Below are positions 33,804 to 41,946 of a stretch of 44,074 nucleotides of DNA, one piece after another (within the stretch, counting starts at the first letter, position 1; every line of letters starts with the position of its first letter). The position numbers and the translations under genes were made by a program. The stretch covers positions 49,974 to 94,047 of the forward strand of contig JABBOH010000017.1 in the NCBI GenBank assembly GCA_019351895.1, in the 5' to 3' direction. This stretch comes from Pseudomonadota bacterium (lineage in GTDB: Bacteria > Pseudomonadota > Alphaproteobacteria > Acetobacterales > Acetobacteraceae). Below the pieces are notes generated by a model. The model was not told the origin of the DNA. It ran no database searches and saw only the letters and a program-made list of their open reading frames with translations.

Positions 33804-33836
33804 CCGTCATGCGCGGATAAGCCCTGCGCATGACGG
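33804..33836 (+). promoter_or_regulatory. Intergenic stem-loop between rhaS and rhaT
   Basis: An 11-bp perfect inverted repeat, CCGTCATGCGC (33804-33814) and GCGCATGACGG (33826-33836), with an 11-nt loop, lies 21 nt after the rhaS stop. No T-run follows. Hairpins in this place in ABC-importer operons commonly protect the binding-protein mRNA and give it higher expression than the membrane parts. Confidence 0.6.
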
Positions 33837-33854
33837 CGATCAGGTGGTAGGTCC

Positions 33855-35339
33855 ATGGCCGAGCCGGTTCTCAGCATGTCGGGCGTCACGAAATCCTTCT
33901 CGGGAGTTCGCGCGCTGGTGAAGGGTGAACTCGACCTCTATGCGGGCGAGGTGACGGCGCTGATCGGCGAGAACGGCGCAGGCAAATCCACGCTGGTGAA
34001 GATCCTGACGGGTGTTCACCACGCCGACGAGGGCACGATCCGCCTCAACGGGCAGCCGGTGCGGATCGGGTCGGCCGATGGCGCAGGGCGGCTCGGCATC
34101 AGCGCGATCTTCCAGGAGGCCGTGGTCTTCGACGACCTGTCGGTGGCGGAGAACATCTTCGTCACCGATCGGCCTCGCCGGCACGGCATGGTTGATTGGG
34201 CGACCATGCAGAGCCGCGCTAGGACGATCCTGGCGGGGCTCGACCCGCGCATCGACCCCAGCGTGCCGATGCGCCAGCTCAGCGTGGCGCAGAAGCATCT
34301 CGTGCAGATCGCCCGCGCGCTTTCGGTCGAGGCGCGCATCGTCATCATGGACGAGCCGACGGCGGCCTTGTCGCATCGCGAGGTGGACGAGCTGTTCACC
34401 ATCGTCCGGCGGTTGAAGGCCGAGGGCCGCGCCGTGCTCTTCATCAGCCACAAGTTCGAGGAGATCTTCGACGTGGCGGATCGCTACGCGGTATTCCGCG
34501 ACGGTGCGGCGGTGGGGCAGGGCTTTATCCGCGACGTGGACCGCGACACGCTGATCTCGCTGATGGTCGGCCGCTCGGTGGATCACATATTCCCCAAGGT
34601 CGAAGTACCCATCGGTGAGGAACTGTTTCGCGTCGACGGGTTCTCCCGCGGCGAGGAGTTCGCCGATGTCAGCTTCGCCCTTCGCCGCGGCGAGATCCTC
34701 GGCGTCTACGGGCTTGTCGGCGCTGGGCGCAGCGAGGTCATGCAGGCGCTGTTCGGGCTGACACGCGCGGATGCGGGGCGCGTGACGCTGGAGGGCCATA
34801 GCCTCGTCATTCATTCCCCTGAGGATGCGATCCGCGCAGGCATCGCCTATGTGCCCGAGGACAGGCAGATACAGGGCGGCATCCTCCGCTTCCCCATAAG
34901 CAGCAATATTGTGCTGCCATCGCTGGGACACCTGTCCCATCGCGGGTTCCTCCGCCGGTCGGAGGAGCGGGCGCTGGCGGGCAACTACGTGACGCAGCTG
35001 CAGATCAAGACCTCAGGCGTCGGCCAGAGGCTCGAGGAACTTTCCGGCGGCAACCAGCAGAAGGTCGTCATCGCGAAGTGGCTGGCGACGAACCCGCGCG
35101 TGCTGATCATGGACGAGCCGACCAAGGGCATCGACGTGGGCGCCAAGACCGCGGTCTACCGGCTGATGGGCGAGATGGTGGCACAGGGTCTGGGGATCAT
35201 CATGGTGTCCTCTGAACTGCCTGAGGTATTGGGCATGGCCGACCGGATCCTGGTCATGCGGCGCGGCAGGCTGCGCGCGAACTTCAGCAGGGCCGAGGCG
35301 ACACCGGAATCCATCGTGAAGGCGGCGACCGATGCATAA
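33855..35339 (+). CDS. rhaT: Rhamnose ABC importer ATPase, two ABC domains
   Basis: This is a 494-residue double ATPase of the RbsA/XylG class. Domain 1 has a complete Walker A (GENGAGKST, 38-46), an unusual signature LSVAQ (142-146), Walker B IVIMDEP and switch His199. Domain 2 has a degenerate Walker A GLVGAGRSE (286-294, no lysine) but a good LSGGN (396-400) and VLIMDEPTKGIDVG. This asymmetry is normal for the family: only one site hydrolyses ATP well. It drives rhamnose uptake through RhaP and RhaQ. The name follows the Rhizobium rhaSTPQ scheme and is not the E. coli RhaT symporter. Its 3' end overlaps rhaP by 8 nt. Confidence 0.93.
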   Translation: MAEPVLSMSGVTKSFSGVRALVKGELDLYAGEVTALIGENGAGKSTLVKILTGVHHADEGTIRLNGQPVRIGSADGAGRLGISAIFQEAVVFDDLSVAENIFVTDRPRRHGMVDWATMQSRARTILAGLDPRIDPSVPMRQLSVAQKHLVQIARALSVEARIVIMDEPTAALSHREVDELFTIVRRLKAEGRAVLFISHKFEEIFDVADRYAVFRDGAAVGQGFIRDVDRDTLISLMVGRSVDHIFPKVEVPIGEELFRVDGFSRGEEFADVSFALRRGEILGVYGLVGAGRSEVMQALFGLTRADAGRVTLEGHSLVIHSPEDAIRAGIAYVPEDRQIQGGILRFPISSNIVLPSLGHLSHRGFLRRSEERALAGNYVTQLQIKTSGVGQRLEELSGGNQQKVVIAKWLATNPRVLIMDEPTKGIDVGAKTAVYRLMGEMVAQGLGIIMVSSELPEVLGMADRILVMRRGRLRANFSRAEATPESIVKAATDA

Positions 35340-36330
35340 GCTGTCCGCCCGGCTGAGGGCGCTGCCGCATGAGGCAGGGCTGGCGTTGCTCACCGTGCTG
35401 CTTCTGGCGCTGGTGACGAGCGCCTTCCCGCGCTTCCTGACCGTGGACAACGTCAAGTCCCTTTTCGATGACACCGCCTTGCTGATCATGCTCGCGGTAG
35501 GCGAGATGTTCGTTTTGCTGACGCGCAGCGTCGATTTGTCGGTTGCGGCCAACGCGGCGCTCACCGGCATGGTCGTTGCTCTTTTCAATGCTCACCACCC
35601 TGGCGCGGGCATTGTCCCGGTTCTGATCATCGCCGTGGTCATGGGCGGCGCGCTTGGCCTCATCAACGGGTTGCTGGTCTGGCGCGTCAACATCCCCTCG
35701 ATCGTGGTGACGCTCGGCACGCTCTCGGTCTATCGCGGCTGCGTCTATGTCGTCTCGGGCGGCGCCTGGGTGAACAGCGGGCAGATGTCGCCGTTCTTCC
35801 TCGGTTTTGTGCGCGTGCCCATCCTCGGCATCAGCGTGCTGAGCTGGATCGGCATCATCGTCGCCGTGCTGGCCTATCTGTTCCTGCGCTACACGGTTCC
35901 GGGCCGCAACCTCTACGCGGCCGGCAACAACCCGAACGCCGCCGCCTATGCGGGCATCGACGTGGGCCGCATGCAGTGCATGGCCTTCGTCCTCTCGGGC
36001 GCCATCGCCGGCCTCGCCGGGTACCTCTGGGTGGCGCGCTTCGCCGTCGCCTATACCGATATCGCCTCGGGCTTCGAGCTTCAGGTCATCGCCGCCTGCG
36101 TCATCGGCGGCGTCTCCATCACCGGCGGCGTCGGCGGGGTCGTGGGCGTGGTGCTGGGCGGGCTGTTCCTCGGCATCATCAAGAACGCGTTGCCCGTCGT
36201 GGGCATCTCGCCCTTCTTCCAGATGGCGGTGAGCGGTCTCGTGATCACCATCGCCGTCATCCTCAACGCCGGCACCTATCGCAAGAGCCACGGCCGCAAG
36301 ATACTTGAGCGTGCGGAGGCGGGTCCGTGA
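35332..36330 (+). CDS. rhaP: Rhamnose ABC importer permease 1
   Basis: This is a 332-residue inner-membrane permease of the BPD_transp_2 (RbsC) family with about 8-10 hydrophobic segments. Marks are ALLIMLAVGEMFVLLTRSVDLS, LINGLLVWRVNIPSIVVTLG and the cytoplasmic loop YAAGNNPNAAAYAGIDVGRM, where the ATPase docks. It pairs with RhaQ to form the channel for L-rhamnose. It starts at ATG 35332 inside the rhaT end and overlaps rhaQ by 4 nt (GTGA), so the importer subunits are translationally coupled. The C-terminal 25 residues are basic and cytoplasmic. Nothing is missing relative to the family. Confidence 0.92.
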   Translation: MHKLSARLRALPHEAGLALLTVLLLALVTSAFPRFLTVDNVKSLFDDTALLIMLAVGEMFVLLTRSVDLSVAANAALTGMVVALFNAHHPGAGIVPVLIIAVVMGGALGLINGLLVWRVNIPSIVVTLGTLSVYRGCVYVVSGGAWVNSGQMSPFFLGFVRVPILGISVLSWIGIIVAVLAYLFLRYTVPGRNLYAAGNNPNAAAYAGIDVGRMQCMAFVLSGAIAGLAGYLWVARFAVAYTDIASGFELQVIAACVIGGVSITGGVGGVVGVVLGGLFLGIIKNALPVVGISPFFQMAVSGLVITIAVILNAGTYRKSHGRKILERAEAGP

Positions 36331-37331
36331 GCATCTCGTCGCCTCCGGTCGCGGCGCGCGAGACGGTGCGCCAGCCCTTTTCCTGGCGCCGGCTGATGCG
36401 GTGGGAGGTGTTGCTCGGTCTCGTCGTCATCGCGGACTTCCTGCTCAACACGCGGCTCTCGCCCTACTTTCTCAGCCCCTGGACGCTGTCGGACGCGAGC
36501 TTCAACTTCACCGAGCGCGCCATCATGGCGCTGCCGATGGCTTTTCTCATCATCGCGGGCGAGATCGACATCTCTGTCGGCTCGACGATGGCGATGGCCT
36601 CGGTCTTCATGGGTCTGGTGGCGCAGGCGGGTTTCGGCACGCCGCTGGTTATCGTCACTGGCCTCGTCGTCGGGTTCATCGCCGGCTGCTTCAACGGCGT
36701 GCTCGTCACCATCTTCCGGGTGCCGTCCATCGTCGCGACCATCGGCACGCTCAGCCTGTTCCGCGGCATCGCCTACGCCATCATCGGCGATGGGGTGCTG
36801 AAGGCCTACAGGCCGGACTTCGCCTATCTCGGGCAGGGTTATGTCTGGGGCCCGGTCTCCTTCGAACTCGTGCTCTTTGCCGTGCTGGCTGTCATCTTCG
36901 CGATCGTCTTGCATACGACCGTCATCGGCCGGCGCATCTACGCGATCGGCGCCAACCCCATCGCCGCCCGGCTCTCGGGCATTCGGGTCGATAGCTACAA
37001 GTTCTGGATCTTCGCGCTGCTCGGCATGACGGCGGGCTTGGGCTCCGTGCTGCTGACCTCGCGGCTGGGTTCGACACGCCCCTCCATCGCGACGGGGTGG
37101 GAGCTTGAGGTCATCACCATGGTCATTCTCGGCGGCATCTCGATCGACGGCGGCCAGGGCTCCATCGTCGGCGTCGTGTTGTCGGCCTTGCTGATCGGCT
37201 GCGTGACCTTCGGGCTTTCGCTGCTCAACGTGCCCGGCATCGTGCTCGCCATCGTCACCGGCTCGCTGCTGATCTTCGTGGTCGCCCTCTCATCCCTCGT
37301 CGGCTATTCCGGCCGTCGGCGGCGGCACTAG
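36327..37331 (+). CDS. rhaQ: Rhamnose ABC importer permease 2
   Basis: This is the 334-residue second permease of the importer and a paralogue of RhaP, with the same signatures: ALPMAFLIIAGEIDISVGS, FNGVLVTIFRVPSIVATIG and IYAIGANPIAARLSGIRVDS. The N-terminal 25 residues are cytoplasmic, and about eight to ten membrane segments follow. It starts at GTG 36327, overlapping the rhaP stop, and ends 12 nt before rhaU. A heterodimeric permease fits other rhamnose importers of this class. No anomaly is seen in frame or length. Confidence 0.92.
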   Translation: MSISSPPVAARETVRQPFSWRRLMRWEVLLGLVVIADFLLNTRLSPYFLSPWTLSDASFNFTERAIMALPMAFLIIAGEIDISVGSTMAMASVFMGLVAQAGFGTPLVIVTGLVVGFIAGCFNGVLVTIFRVPSIVATIGTLSLFRGIAYAIIGDGVLKAYRPDFAYLGQGYVWGPVSFELVLFAVLAVIFAIVLHTTVIGRRIYAIGANPIAARLSGIRVDSYKFWIFALLGMTAGLGSVLLTSRLGSTRPSIATGWELEVITMVILGGISIDGGQGSIVGVVLSALLIGCVTFGLSLLNVPGIVLAIVTGSLLIFVVALSSLVGYSGRRRRH

Positions 37332-37343
37332 GACGCGCGGCGC

Positions 37344-37658
37344 ATGGAACAGATCGCCTTCCGCATGATGCTCAACCCGGGTCAGGCGAAAGCCTATCGC
37401 CACCGCCACGATGAGATTTGGCCGGAACTCGTGGCAGTGCTACGTGAGGCCGGGATCAGCGACTACAGCATCTTCCTCGACCCGGAGACGAACGCCCTGT
37501 TCGCGGTGCTGCGCCGCGCGGCGGATCATCGGATGGAGGCGCTGCCCCGGCACGAGGTGATGCAGCGCTGGTGGGCCTTCATGGGCGACATCATGGCGAC
37601 GAATGCCGATGGCTCGCCAGTCGTGGTGCATCTGCAACCTGTTTTCCATCTGGACTAG
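37344..37658 (+). CDS. rhaU: L-rhamnose mutarotase
   Basis: This 104-residue single-domain protein is equivalent to E. coli RhaM. It interconverts alpha and beta anomers of L-rhamnose so that the incoming sugar matches the isomerase. The active-site residues are visible at the family positions: Tyr18 and His22 in [13 protein letters not shown]. The [20 protein letters not shown] strand and [10 protein letters not shown] helix follow, and the C-terminus is [12 protein letters not shown]. It sits between the importer and the kinase, as in Rhizobium leguminosarum (rhaU there). Confidence 0.93.
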   Translation: MEQIAFRMMLNPGQAKAYRHRHDEIWPELVAVLREAGISDYSIFLDPETNALFAVLRRAADHRMEALPRHEVMQRWWAFMGDIMATNADGSPVVVHLQPVFHLD

Positions 37659-37664
37659 CCGCCG

Positions 37665-39050
37665 ATGTCCGAGCTGCTCGCCGTCATCGACATCGGCAAG
37701 ACGAACGCCAAGCTGATGCTGGTCGATGACGGCAGCGGGGCCACCGTCTGGTCGCGCGAGCGCGCCTCTCCCGCGATCGCGGTTCCGGGCTTCGGCACGC
37801 TCGCGCGGCAACTCGACGTGCACGGGATCGAGGGCTGGCTCGTCGCCCAACTCAAAGCCACGCCCGAGAAGCACCGCATCCGGGCGATCCTGCCCGTGGC
37901 TCACGGCGCGGCGATGGCGCTGGTGGACGGCGAGGGCGAGACACTGATCGCGCCTGATTACGAGGACACCTGCTTCGACGCCTTGCGCAGGCAATATCGG
38001 GCGAGCCGACCCGCCTATGCCGAGACGCTGTCGCCCGCGCTGCCCGCGGGCCTCAACCTCGGCGCGCAGATCTTCTTCGTCCAGGAAACGCTGCCCGAGG
38101 TCTTCCTGCGCGCGCGCACGATCCTCACCTATCCGCAATACTGGTCCTGGCGCCTCAGCGGCATCGCGGCCAGCGAGGTGACATCGCTCGGCTGTCACAG
38201 CGATCTGTGGAATCCCGCGAGCCAGACCTTCTCGAAGCTCGTCGCCGATCAGGGCTGGGGCGGCCTGATGCCACCGCTGCGGCCCGCGCGGGCGGTGCTC
38301 GGGCCGCTGCGGCAGCTGTTGACGGAGGCCACCGGCCTGCCGGCCGATTGCGCCGTCATCTGCGGCATCCACGACAGCAACGCATCCTACCTGTCGCATC
38401 GCGTGGCGCGCGGGGAGGATGAGGCGTTCTCCGTCATCTCCACCGGCACTTGGTGCATCGTGCTCTCCCATGGGGCCGACCTCGCCCGGCTGCGCGAAGG
38501 CGAGGACATGCTCGCCAATGTCGACGCGCTCGGCGTGCCGACGGCAACCGCGCGGTTCATGGGCGGGCGGGAATACGCCGCGATCGCGGGGGACGCCGCC
38601 GTTGTGCCGCCAACCGCCGCCGGTCTCTCGGCGGTGCTCGAGGCGGGCGCAATTGCCTTGCCAAGCTTCGCGCTCGGCGGTCCGTGCCAGGGCCAAGAGG
38701 GCCGGGTGATGCGCGCGGAAGCGCTGACGGCGGAGGCGCGGGCGGCGCTCGCCACGCTTTACTGCGCGCTGATGGCCGATCTCATTCTCGACCGGCTCGA
38801 TGTTTCCGGTCCTGTCCTTGTGGACGGACCCTTCGCCGCCAATCCGCTGTTCCCGGCCGTGCTGCAAAGCCTGCGTCCCGAGGACCGGGTCGCGGCCAGC
38901 GGCACGCGCGGCGGCATCACGGCGGCCGTTCTGTGGCTGGCGGGCTCCGCACTTCCGGCCGAGCCGCCCGCGGCGTCTCTGGCGCCATTGCCTCAGGCGC
39001 GGGCGCTGCGCGGCTATCGCGACCGCTGGCGGGGCATGCTAACCGCCTGA
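37665..39050 (+). CDS. rhaK: FGGY-family carbohydrate kinase, rhamnulokinase of Rhizobium type
   Basis: This is a 461-residue two-domain FGGY kinase. The N-terminal phosphate loop is LAVIDIGKTNAKLMLVDDG; later marks include CGIHDSNASYLSHR, the ATP-domain SVISTGTWCIVL, and DGPFAANPLFPAVLQSL. It should phosphorylate L-rhamnulose to the 1-phosphate that RhaD cleaves. In R. leguminosarum, RhaK is also needed for activity of the rhamnose ABC importer, so its place behind rhaSTPQU is meaningful. Its stop lies 2 nt before the epmA ATG. The protein is shorter than E. coli RhaB and belongs to a different FGGY branch. Confidence 0.9.
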   Translation: MSELLAVIDIGKTNAKLMLVDDGSGATVWSRERASPAIAVPGFGTLARQLDVHGIEGWLVAQLKATPEKHRIRAILPVAHGAAMALVDGEGETLIAPDYEDTCFDALRRQYRASRPAYAETLSPALPAGLNLGAQIFFVQETLPEVFLRARTILTYPQYWSWRLSGIAASEVTSLGCHSDLWNPASQTFSKLVADQGWGGLMPPLRPARAVLGPLRQLLTEATGLPADCAVICGIHDSNASYLSHRVARGEDEAFSVISTGTWCIVLSHGADLARLREGEDMLANVDALGVPTATARFMGGREYAAIAGDAAVVPPTAAGLSAVLEAGAIALPSFALGGPCQGQEGRVMRAEALTAEARAALATLYCALMADLILDRLDVSGPVLVDGPFAANPLFPAVLQSLRPEDRVAASGTRGGITAAVLWLAGSALPAEPPAASLAPLPQARALRGYRDRWRGMLTA

Positions 39051-39052
39051 GG

Positions 39053-40072
39053 ATGGCGCCCCTTCCGAACTGGCATCCCGAAAGCCTCACCGCGCGGCTG
39101 CCGTTTTTGCGGCGTCGGAACCTGTTGCTCGCCGCGACCCGCGCCTTTTTCGCCGCGCGCGGCTATACCGAGGTCGAGACGCCCTACGCGGTCACGGCGC
39201 CGGGCGAGGAGGTGCATCTCGCTGCCTTCGCCACCGAGCGGATCGGGCCGGACGGCGCGCGGACGCCGCTCTGGCTGCACACGAGCCCCGAATTCGCGAT
39301 GAAGCGGCTGCTGGTGGCGGGGGCGGGGCCAATTTTTCAAATCGCGCGCGTCTGGCGGAACGGCGAGGGCAGCGCGCGCCACGCCGCCGAGTTCACCATG
39401 CTCGAATGGTATCGGCCCGGCGCGTCGATGGACGAGCTGATTGCCGAGACAGCGGCGTTTCTCCGGGCTGTGCTACCGCCTGTGGTGACGAGCCAGGGCG
39501 TCACGACGGCGCTGCACACGGTCGAGCGGCTGACGCTGGCCGAGGCTTTCGCGCGCCATATGTGCGCCGATCTTCTCGCCACGGCGGGGGACGCTGCGGC
39601 CTTGGCGGCGGCGGCCGGCGCGCGGCTCCGCGCGGGCGAGACCTGGGAGGATCTGTTCTTCCGGCTGCTGCTCGCGCATGTGGAGCCGCATCTGGGGCAG
39701 GCGCATCCGACGTTTCTCACGCATTGGCCTGCGGCGCAGGCGGCACTGGCGCGGCGCGACCCCGCCGACCCCCGCGTCGCGGAGCGGTTCGAGCTTTTCG
39801 TCTGCGGCATGGAACTCGCGAACGCCTTCGTGGAACTCACGGACGCCGCGGAGCAGCGGGCGCGGTTCCTGGAGGACCGGGCGCGGCGACAGGCGCTCTA
39901 TGGCGCGGCGGGCTGGCCGCTCGACGAGGATTTCCTGGCGGCGATGTCGCATGGCATGCCGCCGGCGGCCGGGATCGCGCTCGGTTTCGACCGGCTGGCG
40001 ATGATCGCTTCCGGCGCCGACCGCGTGGATCAGGTGCAGTGGCTGCCGGAGGCGCGGGAGGCTAGGCCTTGA
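39053..40072 (+). CDS. epmA: EF-P lysine lysyltransferase (EpmA/GenX/PoxA)
   Basis: This is a 339-residue class II lysyl-tRNA-synthetase-like enzyme without the tRNA anticodon-binding domain. It attaches a lysine derivative to the conserved lysine of elongation factor P, which helps ribosomes through polyproline stretches. Marks are FLRRRNLLLAATRAFFAARGYTEVETP, the motif-2 region FQIARVWRNGE and EFTMLEWYR, FVCGMELANAFVELTD, and motif 3 GIALGFDRLAMI. The ATG at 39053 is 2 nt after the rhaK stop; the upstream open frame to 38450 is a shadow of rhaK. The 3' end overlaps the convergent GST gene by 11 nt. Neither efp nor epmB (kamA-like) is in the window. Confidence 0.9.
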   Translation: MAPLPNWHPESLTARLPFLRRRNLLLAATRAFFAARGYTEVETPYAVTAPGEEVHLAAFATERIGPDGARTPLWLHTSPEFAMKRLLVAGAGPIFQIARVWRNGEGSARHAAEFTMLEWYRPGASMDELIAETAAFLRAVLPPVVTSQGVTTALHTVERLTLAEAFARHMCADLLATAGDAAALAAAAGARLRAGETWEDLFFRLLLAHVEPHLGQAHPTFLTHWPAAQAALARRDPADPRVAERFELFVCGMELANAFVELTDAAEQRARFLEDRARRQALYGAAGWPLDEDFLAAMSHGMPPAAGIALGFDRLAMIASGADRVDQVQWLPEAREARP

Positions 40073-40763
40073 GGACCTTGCGCAGCGAGGCTTCGATCTG
40101 GCCGCCGCAATAGGCGTCGCCGTAATCCTCTCGCGCCTTGGCGGCAAGCTGGGCCAGCGGCGGCAGATCGGAAACGCGTCGGGCCAAAGCGGCCGTCTTG
40201 GGCGCGGCTTCTTTCAGGATCGCCTCGATCTTTGGCAAGCGGTCGGTCATGGTCGTCCACAGGGTCGCTGTCACCACGTCGGCGATCCCGGGTGCATCGC
40301 CGCCGAGCAGAAAGCCGGATTGCGCCTTCAAGCCGTGGCGGCGGCCGGTCTCCTCCCAGAACGACATCCACTTCTGCAGGCGGGGGACGAACTCCGCCCA
40401 CTTCTTCTCCGTCCACATTTCGCGGCCGCCATCCTGGGTGATCTCGTCGATCACGTCGTTGGCATCGTTGACGATCTTCATCGTCATGGCGCGAAGGGCG
40501 GGGGTGGCGGGCAACAGGTCCAGCGTCTCGCCCAGATAGAGGACGATGGCCGGCATCTGCGCGATGGCGACATCCGCCTTTCTGTCGATCAGCAGAGGCG
40601 GCCCCATGAAGGGGACCGGCATGTGCCTGGCCGTGTCGCTCATCAGCTTCGAGATCGCCGCGGCGTCGCCTTCGGTCCACGCCTTTCCGGCATGGGCGAG
40701 GACAGCGCGCACGAACTGGCCTCGGAATGGCACCGGCCAGTAGTAGAGATCGTAGTCGGGCAT
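40062..40763 (-). CDS. Glutathione S-transferase family protein
   Basis: This is a 233-residue protein with the two-domain GST layout. Residues 1-80 form a thioredoxin-like domain (YDLYYWPVPFRGQFVRAVLAHAG, the VPFMGPPLLIDRKADVAIAQ cis-Pro region, then MPAIVLYLGETLDL, the usual SQS/QM-P site). An all-helical domain follows, with GIADVVTATLWT. It probably conjugates or reduces electrophiles with glutathione; the substrate is not predictable. I use the ATG at 40763, which has GGAG 8 nt upstream, over a GTG at 40793. The gene is convergent with epmA, with an 11-nt 3' overlap. No operon partner is seen. Confidence 0.85.
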   Translation of the reverse strand: MPDYDLYYWPVPFRGQFVRAVLAHAGKAWTEGDAAAISKLMSDTARHMPVPFMGPPLLIDRKADVAIAQMPAIVLYLGETLDLLPATPALRAMTMKIVNDANDVIDEITQDGGREMWTEKKWAEFVPRLQKWMSFWEETGRRHGLKAQSGFLLGGDAPGIADVVTATLWTTMTDRLPKIEAILKEAAPKTAALARRVSDLPPLAQLAAKAREDYGDAYCGGQIEASLRKVLKA

Positions 40764-40933
40764 CTCGTCGGCTCCGAGTGATTGGGTCGTCACCGCTCAT
40801 ACCATGACGCTCTCGGCGCCCGCTGAGGGCCGGTCGTGCCAATGCCGTGTGCTGCCGCCACTTCAACGGCTTGCCCGACGATTTGTCATTTATCAGGCTT
40901 TGGGCGGTCGTGCGGATCCAGTAGAAGAATCGC

Positions 40934-41329
40934 ATGCCATCCCTGTCCAGCTTCAGCATCGTCGTTCCCGCAATCGTGTCGCTCGCGCTCGCGGGCTGCG
41001 CCGTAGGTCCGACGCTTCCCCAGCGCCTGGAGGCTTATGTCGGGCAGCCGGAATCGGTGCTCGTGCAGGGTCTCGGCGTGCCGACGCGCAGCATCACCAC
41101 CGGCGGCATCAAGTTCCTGGCCTATGACTGGCAGTCGCAGACCGTCATTCCCGGCAGCCCGGGCTATGTCGGCTGGGGCTGGGGCGGTTATGGCCCCGGC
41201 TTTGGCGTTTTGGGCGCCGGATGGCCGACGCCTCCGGCGGTCATCACCACGGGTTGCGAGGCGACCTTCCAGATGTCGCCCGCCGATACGGTGGTGGCCT
41301 TCACCCTCAGGGGAAACGCCTGCCGATGA
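40934..41329 (+). CDS. Small lipoprotein, uncharacterised
   Basis: This is a 131-residue protein with a lipoprotein signal: the lipobox LAGC places the lipidated cysteine at residue 22. The mature part starts AVGPTLPQRLEAYVGQPE and contains FLAYDWQSQTVIP, a Gly/Trp/Tyr-rich low-complexity segment (GYVGWGWGGYGPGFG), and ends with a cysteine pair around TTGCEATF and GNACR. I do not recognise a family, although QRLEAYVGQPESVLVQGLGVPTR resembles the start of SmpA/OmlA-like small outer-membrane lipoproteins. It is followed by the GNAT gene with an ATGA overlap. The upstream gap 40764-40933 shows no gene. Confidence 0.75.
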   Translation: MPSLSSFSIVVPAIVSLALAGCAVGPTLPQRLEAYVGQPESVLVQGLGVPTRSITTGGIKFLAYDWQSQTVIPGSPGYVGWGWGGYGPGFGVLGAGWPTPPAVITTGCEATFQMSPADTVVAFTLRGNACR

Positions 41330-41946
41330 GCGGGGTCGCGGCGCCGCGCATCCAAACAGTGACCGGCGAGGCTTTACGGCCATACATCCCGGCGCTCGCC
41401 CGGCTGAGGATCGCCGTCTTCCGCGACTGGCCCTATCTTTATGAGGGCGCGCCGGACTACGAGGAGACTTATCTGCCCGTCTATGCGGACAGCCCGCGCG
41501 CGGCGGTCGTGCTGGCGCTCGATGGCGAGAGCGTGGTCGGCGCCTCCACCTGCCTGCCGCTCGCGGACGAATCTGCCAACGTGCAGGCGCCCTTCCGGAT
41601 CGCCGGCATCGGCATCGACCGCGTCTTTTATTTTGGCGAGTCCGTCCTGCTTCGCCCGTATCGCGGGACCGGACTCGGCGTCCGCTTCTTCGAGGAGCGG
41701 GAGGCCCATGCACGCCGCGTCTCCGCTTGCGACTTCGCGGCCTTCTGCGCGGTCGAGCGGCCCGCCGATCATCCGGCGCGCCCCGCCGATGCCGTGCCGC
41801 TCGACGGCTTCTGGCGGCGCCGCGGCTTCACGCCTTATCCAAGCCTCGCCTGCGAGATGCGCTGGCGCGAGGTCGGCGCGACGGATCAGACGCCGCACCG
41901 GCTCGTCTTCTGGCTGAAAAGCCTGACCGGAGCGCCCTTGCCATGA
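41326..41946 (+). CDS. GNAT family N-acetyltransferase
   Basis: This is a 206-residue acetyl-CoA-dependent acetyltransferase. The acetyl-CoA P-loop is LRPYRGTGLGVRFFEERE, with R113-G114-T115-G116-L117-G118. The preceding strands hold VVLALDGESVVGASTCLPL, and the C-terminal part (GFWRRRGFTPYPSLACEMRWRE) closes the fold. The substrate is unknown. The ATG at 41326 overlaps the lipoprotein stop, and its own stop overlaps the nitrilase ATG, so the GNAT and amidohydrolase are translated together. A GNAT domain fused to a carbon-nitrogen hydrolase is known in other bacteria (YhcX-type proteins), which supports a joint function. Confidence 0.85.
   Translation: MSGVAAPRIQTVTGEALRPYIPALARLRIAVFRDWPYLYEGAPDYEETYLPVYADSPRAAVVLALDGESVVGASTCLPLADESANVQAPFRIAGIGIDRVFYFGESVLLRPYRGTGLGVRFFEEREAHARRVSACDFAAFCAVERPADHPARPADAVPLDGFWRRRGFTPYPSLACEMRWREVGATDQTPHRLVFWLKSLTGAPLP

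Noticed and set aside
33855-35339. Degenerate second Walker A in rhaT as a damaged gene
   Set aside because: Loss of the lysine in one of two ABC domains is usual for RbsA/XylG-type ATPases.
38450-39052. Upstream extension of the epmA frame within rhaK
   Set aside because: Arg/Gly/Ala-rich shadow of rhaK; family similarity begins at the ATG at 39053.
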